64,000 nucleotides of DNA. Origin: Lanius collurio. Taxonomy: Eukaryota > Chordata > Aves > Passeriformes > Laniidae. Made by a program: the position numbers and the translations under genes. The stretch spans positions 10,605,088 to 10,669,087 of the forward strand of contig JACBWW010000016.1 of the NCBI GenBank assembly GCA_020086605.1, read 5' to 3'. Below, one piece after another: positions 1 to 10,981 of the stretch (its first letter is position 1; each line of letters starts with the position of its first letter). The notes under the pieces are model-generated. The model had not been told where the DNA came from. It did no database searches and saw nothing but the letters and a program-made list of their open reading frames with translations.

Positions 1-3000
1 AAAAAAGCAAACCCAACAGCATAAGGTGGCATTAGCAGTGCTTTCCTAAGCAGGATGTTTTCCAGTCATTGCCTTGTTTTTTAATGCTGAAGAATGGGAT
101 TCTCTGAGTCATGTCGATGGTATTGCATTCTTGCCTCCTGGTGATCCTTGCACCTTGTTGATCAATTGTAAAGTCTCTGTCTGAGACTTTCCAAGGAACT
201 TCTAAGGTGGGCTCCAAGCAGAGGGCATAAGATGAGTATTTGTCTTCCAAGACCTTTGAACACAAAATATCTGTTTGTTGGCACTAGTAGCCCTACAGGC
301 ATTATCAGGTCACATTTGACACTTAATACTGCATTACTAATAATTGCTGTGTGTCTGCTAGAATACTACTAACAAATAATAATTTAAAAAATAAGTTAGT
401 GCTTTGGGATTCAAATATCATTCACTCCTGTTGTTCACAAGTGCCTTGACTCCACTGTACAATTCTAGTATTGCAAGTACAAGTTATAAAAAAAAAGCAA
501 TTAAGAATATAGCACTTGAAACATTACATCACATAATTTTCTGCAGAAAACACAGGAAATACACTTCAGTGTATTCTTATGCAATCCTGGTTTCTCTCAA
601 CTGTCCTAGGTCTCTTTCACTTGTGCTGTCTTATTTTTCACATTGCACTCACCTTGCACAAGGGTGAAAGAATTATACACCTAGTAAATAATTCATTAAT
701 AATAGCTTCTGTTTGCACTCTTGCAAAGTCTTGCTTTTCTTGAATTCAGCACTCATCCAGGGACAACTTTATGCTTGCTGGAAATCAGAAGTCCTCCAGT
801 AGGGAATTACTTACTATGTTGTTTTATGTTACCACTGTTCTTTTACTTGTTAGGCCTCAGACATGCAGCCATGATTTCAACTGGGACAGCCCAAGAGGGT
901 TGCTCCCTTCAAATTTTCTCCTGTTGCTGATTATAGTCCCCAGCTAAATTTTCACCAGAAATTGCTGCTCCCTCAGAACTGCAGCCTGGTTTATGTGTGA
1001 TGTTTCTCCCCACTTTGGGGATATCCAAACTAACTGTATCAGTTAAACACTTTTGGTTACAGGGTTTATCTCTGCATCATTTTGAAACACCCACTTTAGG
1101 ATCAGCCATATAAGCTCTTTCCCATTTAACTTGGTCTTACAAAAGAACATCTGCTCTGCACCTTGCAGATTCGGATCCTCAGGGAAGTTGTTATATCTAA
1201 AGACCAAAGGCAAATTATTTGTCTTTCAGCTCACATTCAATCTGGATCTTTTCCTCATTCCCTTCAGTCTTCTTTCTGAATGTGTATTTTGAAGTTGGTC
1301 AGTGATTTATCTGAACAAATTATTCCCAATATCCCTCCAGAAGTGTACACATCAGTTCTTTATTATTTGTAGCCCCTGCCAGAAAAAAATTTACAGAATC
1401 ACTTTCTGGTAACTTGAGGAACCCACAAGAAAAAAATATCTCTGCTACATCTTAACAGAAACTTGCTGTTTTCTAAAGAACATGGCAAAAATAAGAAAAG
1501 AAGTTCTGTTATAATTAAGTATCTTTACCTCAATTCAATTACAAAGAAGATACCTCTGGAAACTGTAAGAAAAGATCCATTGTCATACTCTCTTTCATTA
1601 TTACTAATACCATGATTCTACAAGGGGAAAAAAGCTAATTTTGTCCACAAACCCTCACAACATAAAAATATTTAATTTTATAAAGAAGTCAAAGATACAT
1701 AGACACAATTTAAGATCAGCATTGGTGGTATAAAAGATATCCAAATAAATTAATATTAATTTGTTTATGGATACTGCTAAGAGATGCTAGAGCTTTCCAA
1801 CATTTGCTTCATTCTGCAGTTGCATTCAATTTTCTTTCTCATACTTTCATTAAAAATGTATGAGGTCATTTAAAATTGGAGTCCTCTCAAAAACTTCTAA
1901 GATTAGATCTTTAGAGGCAATAAAGCAAGTATAATCTGAATTCCAGGATCACATTAATTGGCCGTGATGCCTTTTTTAAGACAGTGCCAAGCTTATACAG
2001 TAACTACTATCTGATAAGCAAATTGTAACAGTGCAGCCTACCAGGAAAGAAAAGAAAAACTCATTATTTTTGAATGAGAATCAAAATAAATGCTTACAGC
2101 ACAGCCTGTTATGGGGAGTTCCTTGGCACATATTTGGAATGTTTAATCACAAAACAATGTAGTCAGACATGAATCATACAGCTCACCTCAAATGACAGAA
2201 AAGTCCTATGCATTTGCTTAATACTCCACACTCTGAGTAATATAGGAAATTCTCCCCGAAGTATTTCCAGCTTCCTAGACTTCCCTTATGCAATCCAGTG
2301 TTAGTCACACATTGTGGGAGCAGAGAGTCACATCCCCTTTCCTGATCCAGATGCTGGCAGGACTCAGCCTTCAGGAATAAAGCTGGGCTTGTGAGATATT
2401 TGGGCTGTACTTCTTCATGTGTATTATCAGCATTCCTTTTAAGATGGCAGACAAATTCCTGAGAACACTTCTTGAATAAAGATTTGCAAAAGACAAGATT
2501 CAGATTCTTTCTTGAGCAGGGCTTACAGCCACAACATGGTAGACTGTGAAGTGACAGCATGGCCATGGGCTGGGGGTAAGGATGGTCCCTCCCACCCCAG
2601 AGACTCCAAATTATCTACAGCTGAGAGGTGTGGGGTGTCCTGCCTAACCTATTGCTTAGGCATGAGTACAGGACACTGAACTGCTGCAGACACCAGTATG
2701 TGTCTTTCTGTGTTTTTTTTTGAAAAGGAGGACTTGAAAAGCAGAGCTGTACAGTTCTGAGAGAGAAAGGAATAGAGGAAGATACTAGGAACAGGAATTG
2801 TGAGCAAAGAGATTCTCTCTGCTGCCCAGTAGATTTTGTAATGAGAAAAATAGGCTTTTGTCCATTTCTTGTTAGTAAACAAGTCTGTGACAAAGACTTG
2901 TATGCCCCATCAGTAATTTAATGTCTTCTCTTGTTGACAAAAAAAAATCCTTAGGGCCTTAAATTAATAAAAAAAGGAAATTTCAACACATACCTGCCTT

Positions 3001-3692
3001 TTGGAACTGTCACATATAAGGTTATATTTTTATGACTTGTATAATACCACTTTGGAAAGCATTGGCTATATGTCAAGGAAAAGCTGATTTAACTTTTATG
3101 TTTTTCATCTGTACTTTGATTTGACCAGGATACAGGTTTATTAGAGTCTTATCTACTGCAGCTAGGGTAGAAAATTCTGATGGACAAAACACAACTGAAG
3201 TCAGCTGATTTTTTAAGGACTGTTAATATTGTGCTTGGGCACCCAAATTCTGCCAGGTAATTTTCTCCTCTTCATTTGAGCTGCCTCACTAATCAGTTTT
3301 GAAGTGTAGAAACTCCTGACATCTTTTCCTATTAAAAAAAAAATGGAGCTGGGTTTTACGAAAAGAAATTAGACTAAAAGTGCACTAATTCTTACTTCTA
3401 ATGAATGATAATGTGTTAAGCTGCCATGCTACACTGTTATCAAAAATTGAGGAGGTGTTATTAAGCAGTTACAAAATGAGCGAGATGCTTCTAAACTGAA
3501 CCTCAGTATAAGATACTTGGGGTGCTTAAAAAAGGTCAGAAAAGTTCAATCTGGGTGATGGCAAAGTTACTTTTAAAATATAGAAATATATACTATTTTT
3601 ATGTATGAAAGATAAATCTAAAAAAAGCAAATACATCACCACACCAAAATTTATTACTTTAGCTGAGCCCTGGGTTTCAGAACTGAAAGGAA
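1..3692. other. intergenic sequence with no recognised gene
   Basis: AT-rich noncoding DNA upstream of KYAT3. Reading frames here are short (under 130 codons), mostly begin at non-ATG codons, and show no protein family I recognise and no consistent exon/splice pattern. I see no RNA gene. Distal regulatory sequence or an exon of an unrelated neighbouring gene cannot be excluded. Confidence 0.5.
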
Positions 3693-4068
3693 TGAGAGAC
3701 TTGTCTTTACAAACAAGCTCTGGGCCTGCTGGTTAATGAAATTAGCATTGAGAGATAAAAGAAACAATGGAAGGGGATTTGTCTCTACAGTAAGAACAAA
3801 AAATAAAAGGGGATTATACATTAGAAAGGAATCTTAGGTATTAGGTCTTCCGGGAAGTCTGTACCTCTTGAGTACCTCAGCCAGTGGGGAAAGAGAGAGG
3901 GAAATGTGGCTAGGAAATTAGGATAAAAAGGAGGCTGCGCCCTCCAAAATTTGAGAGACTCCAGGGGAATGCCCCATGGCTCTCCCTTTATTCAAATAAA
4001 GTAACGGGACTCCTCTGTCTCCTTTTTGGACATAAACTTCTGGTGTTTGTGGATTAATTTTCCTGACA
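3693..4068 (+). mobile_element. solo LTR-like element (endogenous retrovirus class)
   Basis: About 376 bp that looks like a retroviral LTR. It starts with TG (TGAGAGACTTG) and ends with CA (TTTTCCTGACA). A TATA-like stretch in GGATAAAAAGGAGG lies near 3922, followed by an AATAAA signal near 3996-4002 and a T-rich/GT region before the end, which is the U3-R-U5 order. The flanks GGAA (left) and GGAC (right) could be a 4-bp target duplication with one mismatch, as expected for gammaretrovirus-like (ERV1) elements. I recognise the sequence type from memory as a repeat found in bird genomes; the family name is not certain. No internal retroviral gene is next to it, so it would be a solo LTR. Confidence 0.55.
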
Positions 4069-6035
4069 GGACTGATTTAATTTTATGAAAACAATCAAAT
4101 GCTACATTCATAAGACAGTGTAATTAATCATTAGGCTCAATGTTCCTGTTTTCCCTGCTGTGCCAGAACTTGTAAAATTCTTTTAAGTTAGTGATCTTTG
4201 AAACGTAAGTTTTGGACCTTCACACTGCTCAAAGTGTAGGAAGGCTGGACTGCTTACTCAGTTTCTCTAACACTGATGAGACAGGCCTCCTTCAAGACCT
4301 TCTGATTGATATGCAAAGTGAGGATTTCCTGCTTAAAGCACAAAATACCATTATATTAGAAAAAAAAAAAGTCATTTTGAGGGGAAGAATTTGAAAAAAT
4401 GCTACTGCACATAGGTAGCAACTACAATTTTCATAGTCATTCATTACTACAGCAGACTTTGATTGTTGCTGAAGTTGGACCTCTTATATGTTTTTCATAT
4501 TATTTCAGTTGAAATTTAGACCAGAACAGTTGCACCAGATGCTATGGAATTGTAACTAAAAGAACAGAGACTACTGTCTTTACCACATTAGTCAATCTGC
4601 AGCAGATCCTATTAACTCACATGCTCAAAAGATTCTGTTACACCAAGAGGAGTTACAGTCTTGCAAGAGAGGAAATGTCAGTGGGAGCTGGAGCAGACAA
4701 GATTCAAAGCACCCTGTATTCTTGACTGTCTCTGCTGATCTGCTAAACACTGAGCATCACTCAGGGTAAGAACTCAAACAGTGCTTATTTCATAATCTGA
4801 GGATGAATCAGGAAGACCTTACCAACATCCCTTCAGCTATCTGTCATGGGCCTAGGGTAGAAGGGTGGTGCAGAAGCCTGGGAAATATCACAGTGCATGG
4901 ATTACCCCATGACATCTGCTTTGTGCACAAGTCTGTGAAAAATACGTGCATCAACAGAACAAAAGGCCAGTAGTAGCCTAAATTTCTTTTATCCCTTTTT
5001 TGAAGCTCGTCATGACACAGCAGAGGTTGGGATATGCTGCCCTCCAGTGCATGCTTGCAGAGGTCCTCTCTGCCAGAGGACTGCATTTTGGGACGAGAAT
5101 TCTCAGAAAGCATTACAGAAAAAAGGAATAAAGTGTTAAATTCTTTGTGTGTCTTATTTAGGAACTAAAATAATTGCTGGGACTTGTTTCTTAATTTTGC
5201 TGGTTTGTTCTGGTTTTTTCAGAGTACTTCTACATCCAAGCAGAGTGTTCTAGTTTGTTCTATGAAATTGGGTCTCCTCAATCAGCTCTCGCTCTTTCAT
5301 TTCCTCGAAGATATAAAATGATTATATACATAGCACAATACATATGGTAATGATATGCAAATAGTGTATCTATACCATTTCATATCTGCATTCTGCCTAT
5401 AATCCTTTTCTTTGTGATTCTTACTGACACATCAGAGATCCTTCTAGTATCCACATTAAAAGAAAACAATGAAGACTTGCTATAGAAAGTGTTTTCTCAT
5501 TGGCTTGTACAATTGTTTAAAAAAAAATTATCTGTGTTATTGAAAATTTTTGAACAAGAAATGCATTTGACACAATGTCCTGCCAGGCCCTTATAACATC
5601 TGATTTGTGGGTCCTTTCGGCTCTGCAGAATCACAATGGGACTTAGCATACAAAATTAATTGTACAGTCTTTCTCTTAAACAATGATGTACAATGATGTG
5701 AACAATCTGTACAATGGAGTTGATTTTAAGGCAAACCAGTTTAGTGACGATTTATAAGAACAGGAGAAGTAGGCTGCAAAGACATTTCAAATATATATAC
5801 ATATTTCTAGCTGAATAATCAAATTTAGTGATGATGAGGAGTTGATTAAAGGGAACTCTTTCATTTACAAATGGAGCAAGTCTCTGTCCTGATTGTTAAG
5901 GGGAACCTTTAAAAGGCAGGTTCTGTGAGTTTATGGACTACTTCAAGAAATCTGGAAAATCTCACCCTTTTCCTGATAAGTGGTTAACTTAGGCATGAGA
6001 TAATTGTTTACTATTTTGACACTTTTTTCCTTCCA
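4069..6035. other. intergenic sequence upstream of the KYAT3 promoter
   Basis: AT-rich sequence with no recognised gene or RNA. It contains short AT-rich simple stretches (for example alternating TA near 5790-5805) and near-repeats of ACAATGATGT around 5680-5700. It ends in a pyrimidine-rich tract and AG that would serve as a splice acceptor for the exon-like block that follows. Confidence 0.45.
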
Positions 6036-6240
6036 GAAAGGCCAAAGCCCAAAGAAGGCAACCAGTTGGCCCAGTTTACCCCAACAGAGCGCCAAGTTCT
6101 ATGATACTTGGGAGATGCTACATATAAGCGTGTGTGTAACGCCATACCAAGATGGTATCGTCGTCGACCACGAAGAGATGAGAAAAAAAATCTTAATTCA
6201 AGTTCTGACAAAAAAACCCAACCCAAAATCCACCACAACC
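6036..6240 (+). other. exon-like block of unknown identity abutting the KYAT3 CpG island
   Basis: Immediately after a good acceptor (pyrimidine tract then CCTTCCAG, ending near 6035) lies about 200 bp that looks less like neighbouring intergenic DNA: balanced base composition and an arginine-rich open frame (residues such as PRWYRRRPRRDEKK around 6145-6185). One frame has a stop (TGA near 6101) before this basic stretch; another is open from 6004 to 6564 but reads into GC-rich CpG-island sequence. I do not recognise the protein. It could be an alternative 5' exon of KYAT3, the remnant of an old coding exon or retrocopy, or chance. Confidence 0.25.
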
Positions 6241-6860
6241 TGGTATCGGGGAGACATTTCTACGCCTCGGTTCAGCCCCGTCGCTGCGCTTCACTGCCTG
6301 CAGACCTCTCGCCCTCAGCAGCTCCTCGCCCGCACGGCGGGACGGGCGCTCTCCGGGCCTCGGGACTGGAGGAACAGGAGGGACAGGCGCTCTCCGCCCC
6401 CCAGAGCAGCGGGACAGGGGGGACGGGCGTTCTCCGGGCCTCGGGACTGGAAGAACTGGAGGGATGGGCGCTCTCCGCCCCTCAGAGCGGCGGGACGGGC
6501 GGCCCCGGCCCCTCCCCATCGGGAGCGATCGCGCCGGGCGGCGGAGGCGGTGTCGGGGCGGTGAGTGTGGAGGCGCCGGCCGCGGCGGAGGCGCTGCCCT
6601 CGGGGCCTCTCTCTGCCGAGCGCCTGCGGGGAGGCGGCTCCCAGCCCGAGCTCGGGGTGGCCGCCCTTGTTGTCCCGCGGAGCGGCCGGGCCGGCCCGAG
6701 AAACCCCCGCTGTGACCGCGGGGCCTGTGGGTGAGGGCGGGCGGTGCCGGTGCCCGGCAGCTTCCGGCCTCCCCAACTCTGCTGCGCACGGAAAGTGCTG
6801 CGGGCTGAAGACACGGCGTGGGTGGGAGCCTAAGTGCGGCACAGAGGGGCCAAGTGGTAG
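6240..6860 (+). promoter_or_regulatory. KYAT3: CpG island, probable KYAT3 promoter and noncoding exon 1
   Basis: A sharply bounded GC-rich, CpG-dense island in otherwise AT-rich DNA, 4 kb upstream of the first KYAT3 coding exon and on the correct side. A good donor (GGGGCG followed by GTGAGT) at 6560/6561 would end a noncoding first exon. Splicing it to the acceptor at 10880 would place G at -3 of the KYAT3 ATG. The transcription start is not determined. Long GC-rich reading frames on both strands here are by-products of composition. The island contains an 81-bp tandem duplication. Confidence 0.7.
6341..6502 (+). repeat. 81-bp tandem duplication inside the KYAT3 CpG island
   Basis: Two adjacent 81-bp copies (6341-6421 and 6422-6502) differ at 9 positions by direct comparison (72/81 identical). 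Each copy itself looks like two diverged halves of about 40 bp, both starting GAC(G/A)GGCGCTCTCCG, so the array may descend from a roughly 40-bp minisatellite unit. It lies just upstream of the proposed noncoding exon 1 donor. Confidence 0.85.
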
Positions 6861-9800
6861 AGCGGCTCTACGAGGGGAAAAATAAGTATGAGAAAACCCC
6901 ACAACCTCATCCCTCTCCTTAATCCATATGGTAAAATTTATTTCTCCGCACACAGTTTGCTCCATTCCTTGTAGATTATGGAAGAAGAAATGACAAAATG
7001 TTGACTACTACGATAAATCTTTCTGATGCAGTAGATTTTAAGTTCAGTGCCCTTGCCCAACTTCCCTTAGTACAGTGATTTTGGCAACAGTTCTCTTGGC
7101 TCAGTAAGCCATCTGTTGCTTATAGATGGTAGGAAAAGAAGTTCTGGAGAGGCCTCTGCTGGTAAGCCTGCACCTTCTCTTTCTCCAGAGCTTTCACTCT
7201 AGACAATAAGAGACAGTCCTTCAAAGGTTTGACAGCATTTAGCTAGAGCGTAACATTTTCCAGGTTTGCATATCCAGAAAATATTAAGCACAACACAAAC
7301 GTAATAGGAATTGTATATACATTATAGCATCATTTTGGTGGCAGACCAAAATTTCAGTGTTTCTCGTAAAGTTTGTCAGTTTGTCACTTTACGAGACTAT
7401 TTGTAAAATGAGACTGTTTGTTACGTGAAAAAATGCAGCAGCTTAAGCGGTCTAACCAAAAGTTGTTCAAGCTCTGTGACATGGTTTTTATAGAGATGGA
7501 ATAACTGAAACTAAAAAATGAAGGAACAGCAGCATTTGGCCTTTTGTTTCAAAGGAGAATAATCAACTAATTACAAAATTTTAACTTTTCATAAAATGCC
7601 CCAGAAGTTCAGCAGCATCCCCACGTCAGAGTACTCTATTGACTGGGAGGTTGGGCAGCTGAAGAGCCTGCAACTCAGAGATCGTATCTGTGCTGGAACA
7701 GTTATAAAGCACAGCATGAACTAAACAGTTGTTAGTACACAGATGTATTCATGTACCTACCATGACAAAGTCCAGCTGTATCTTCCAGTCTAGTTTAAGT
7801 CACCAAATCTGAGTTTCAAGCCCATTACCAACCAGAATGTGTCTTCCTACCAGTCCCACTAAAAGACATTTACTGCACTCACCTTTCTGGTAGTGTTGCT
7901 TGCTTCTCACTCCTCTAAAAATATAGAAAGCTGCAGGAGTAATCATTTGTTATGCCCTTTTTCTCTAACATGTTAATTTTCCTGTTTTCTCTGTGGATAC
8001 GCAAGGCTGAATTCCAGGAGGACTGACTACATGAATGCTTCAGAGCACTGAAAATTAAATGGGATGAAAAGAATTCCTAATTTAATTTCTGAGTTTAGCA
8101 GACATGACTCTTGGCCAAAAAGCTGATGTCTGGCTCCAATACTGAAAAAAGAAACGTTAATAAAACTAAGAAAGAAATTAATATTACCTTTAATTCCCCC
8201 ACAAAGATCAGTGCATTTTCTGTGTTTGAGGAACCTTACAAATTTTGGAGAGTTGAAACAAGGTTTGCAGTACTTCTGTAGCTGCCCAGCATTGTGTAAC
8301 TTCACTGATCTTGAAGAAACTTTGTATCCCAATGATAAAAACTTACCTTAGGACATTACAAACCATCTCATTGATGTGCCTTACACACACTTGGTTGTGC
8401 TAAAACACATACGGGGTAATCATTGAGACTGCACTCTAAAAGTTACAGGAAATAATTCTCCTGAGCCTGTGGTATGTCTTAACATGTCATATAAAATTAT
8501 AGTGGGAATGTGTGTTTGGAAAAAAAGAGTAGGCCTTGCTTCCTTTTTCTTTTTTTTTTTTTTTGAGATCAGTATGTGGTAGAATATCTGGTTATATTAA
8601 GGAGGCCTTTCCCTTTACGTCCTAGAGTAGCTTAGGTGGAGGCACTCCATTACAGATGAGGGAAGAGGCATTTTTAGAAATAAAAAAAGTCATAAAAGTA
8701 TTTTATAGGAGGCTTTTTCATTTAATGGCCAGTAGTCTTGTCTCTTGATTCTGAACAAATGCTGTTCAGTTTTCACTGGGAAAGTGTCACAAAGATAGAA
8801 ACAGTGGGAGAAGTGTTACGTGCCAGTGTCCTTTCTTACAGGGGCTGTTCAGCAAAGTCATTTCCATTATGTTCCTCATAAAGTTTGCACAGAATCTACA
8901 TTTCTCTGGTATTAAAGGTGGATATAATTTTTTCTTCAGGTATTTTAGGTGCTTGCAGAGATTGACCACGCCACAGTTATACAGGTCTGCTGCTGCTCGT
9001 GTTGTGTGGGGGTTTTGTATGATTGCCTTGTGTTGAACAATGGTTCTGTTTTTCCATGCACCACGGCACTAATGCTGGAAATACTTAAAACTGTCAATAA
9101 TTTTTCTTACAAAACTGGCAAGTTAGTTTTGCATGCAAGGCTTGCAAGTTTTTTATTTGATTTTTCTATTTCTCAATACAAAATGAAACAGGCAAAGATA
9201 TGCATGTTTGTCTCTCTCTGCTAAATAACTACTGCAAGTGTTCACTGCGGGCTGCAAGAGTAATGCTGTCTTTGATCTAACCCTGGGGAATAGCACGATT
9301 GTCATGGTCGTGGTCATGTTTTAAGATAGTATCAGTATATTACACAAGTAGTTTTTGTAAGCTTAAACAAGGAGAGAAATAGAGACCTTCATAATCTTTT
9401 TGATTTTTCATAGTTATTCTCAAAGATAACCTTGAACATGCTAAGTGGTATTATTAGAAGTCACTTAAAATGGATTTTCTGGTCTTTTTAAAACATGTGT
9501 TTCTTCCGTGTCTTTCAGAGTATCTGCTGATTAGTGTCTAAGATTTAATTGCTATTTACTTTTAGTTAGTCCTCAGACTAGCAGAGTTTCTTCTTGTAAA
9601 TGAACATCAACTGTTTACTTGCAGATTGCTAAATGCTATGGGATTGTGGGGGTATTTTTGAAGGTCTAATTGAGTTAGCCACGACTCAGTACTGTGTGAG
9701 AAAGAAGTGATTTCAGAAGTGAGACTGAGTTTGTAGCACTGGAATAAGAGAAAGGCAAACTCAGCAAACTTTTAAAATTCATTCTATGAGGCATCTTTGA

Positions 9801-10880
9801 TTGGCCTTTTCTATTAGTTAGTAAGTGTAAAGGACACTTTCTTGTTGGACTAAAAGCATTCTTAATGACATCATATTTTAGTGTGGTAGCAATTTAACTT
9901 CTGTTTGTGAAGCTTTCACGGAATTATTTTAAGAGGCAATGGCATTCCTTTGTTTCAAATATAAATAGTATTTTTCTGTTGTTGCTCTCTTCTTCTCAGG
10001 TAGCCAAGTCAGGATGGAAACAGGAGTTATATAGCCTTTAATGAGTGAACTATGGAAAACAAAGTTAATAATTATAATGCTATGGCTACTATGTTTCGGA
10101 CATAGATTTTTTGAGTTACATATTTCTAACACATTCCAGTCATTGTGGCAATGTCATCTACTATTTGTGTTTTAAAATATCTTCTGGAAATAGTTGCCTG
10201 AAGTACCAGTTCTTACTTCTTTTTTTATAGTTATTAATTAACAGGACACATTTTCTCCAGTCATGAAGGGTCTGTTACTCTACAAAGAGTGTATTTTCTA
10301 GCTGGTTTCAGCCATGGGAGATTTTAATGTTTGCCAAGTCACTGTGACAAAACTTAATGTAGTTACATTATGGGCATAGGCCTCCCTCTCCAGTGTGACT
10401 AGTGATCTTAATTATCCAGATTTCAGCATACCTGATTTGAAACACTTGGAAATGGAGACCAATTTTAAAGATGTGTAACTTTTTAAAAATTCATCTCCTT
10501 TTCTGTTCTGTCTGTATTGGCAAGTTTAATAGCAATTTTTATTGCACAAACATATTTTCACTAGAATTCTAACAGAGACTTTGAAGCTTGAATTTCATTT
10601 AGTCTTAGCTGTTATTCAAAGAAAAGAAGATAAGTGTTGTCAAATAAGGAAACCTTCCTTTGAGATGACATTCAGAAACATCTTGCAGCCCTGTCAGTTA
10701 GAGAGCTTCATCCTCTATGCTTTCAGCTGTGCTAAGGTAATAATTTACTAGCACTTATTTAATTGAAATAAAATCACTGGGGAGAAGAGGAAAGGATCTT
10801 ATCTTAAAATTGCTTAGTGATGTGTGGGAACTCATTCCTAGAATCTGTAAGGTTTTTCAGGTCACTTATTTATTATGCAG
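6561..10880 (+). other. KYAT3: KYAT3 probable intron 1 (5' UTR intron)
   Basis: Noncoding sequence between the proposed noncoding exon 1 and the first coding exon. It includes the 3' part of the CpG island, a 10-bp inverted repeat at 7362-7396 and a T run near 8550-8564. No long reading frame is present; in particular nothing resembling RBMXL1, an intronless gene that shares this 5' region with KYAT3 in mammals. Confidence 0.55.
7362..7396. repeat. 10-bp perfect inverted repeat
   Basis: TCTCGTAAAG at 7362-7371 and its exact reverse complement CTTTACGAGA at 7387-7396, separated by 15 nt. It could form a hairpin in RNA of either strand; no function is evident. Confidence 0.8.
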
Positions 10881-10882
10881 GC

Positions 10883-10981
10883 ATGTTTCTTGCTTCACGA
10901 AACTTCTGTTGCCGTGGCATTAGAACATGCCAGCTAAGAACAGATTTGCTTTCCAGATCCATCAAACATTCAGCTTCTGCA
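10883..10981 (+). CDS. KYAT3: KYAT3 coding exon 1 (targeting peptide)
   Basis: Residues 1-33. The acceptor is TATTATGCAG ending at 10880, so two untranslated bases precede the ATG; the donor is GTAAGT at 10982. The encoded peptide begins [10 protein letters not shown], is rich in Arg and Ser with a single acidic residue, and fits a mitochondrial presequence. The human protein also begins MFLA. The exon ends in phase 0. Confidence 0.93.

Noticed and set aside
2183..2566. 127-codon minus-strand frame
   Set aside because: No recognisable family, no supporting exon structure and Cys-rich chance-like composition.
5829..5925. TGATGA...CTGA spacing suggesting a C/D-box snoRNA
   Set aside because: No convincing terminal stem, no D'/C' boxes and no host-gene intron context; these short boxes occur by chance in AT-rich DNA.
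6193..6965. Long antisense reading frames (about 200 codons) across the KYAT3 CpG island
   Set aside because: Pro/Arg/Gly/Ala-rich frames with no domain, open on several frames of both strands at once; expected from GC-rich, stop-poor sequence.
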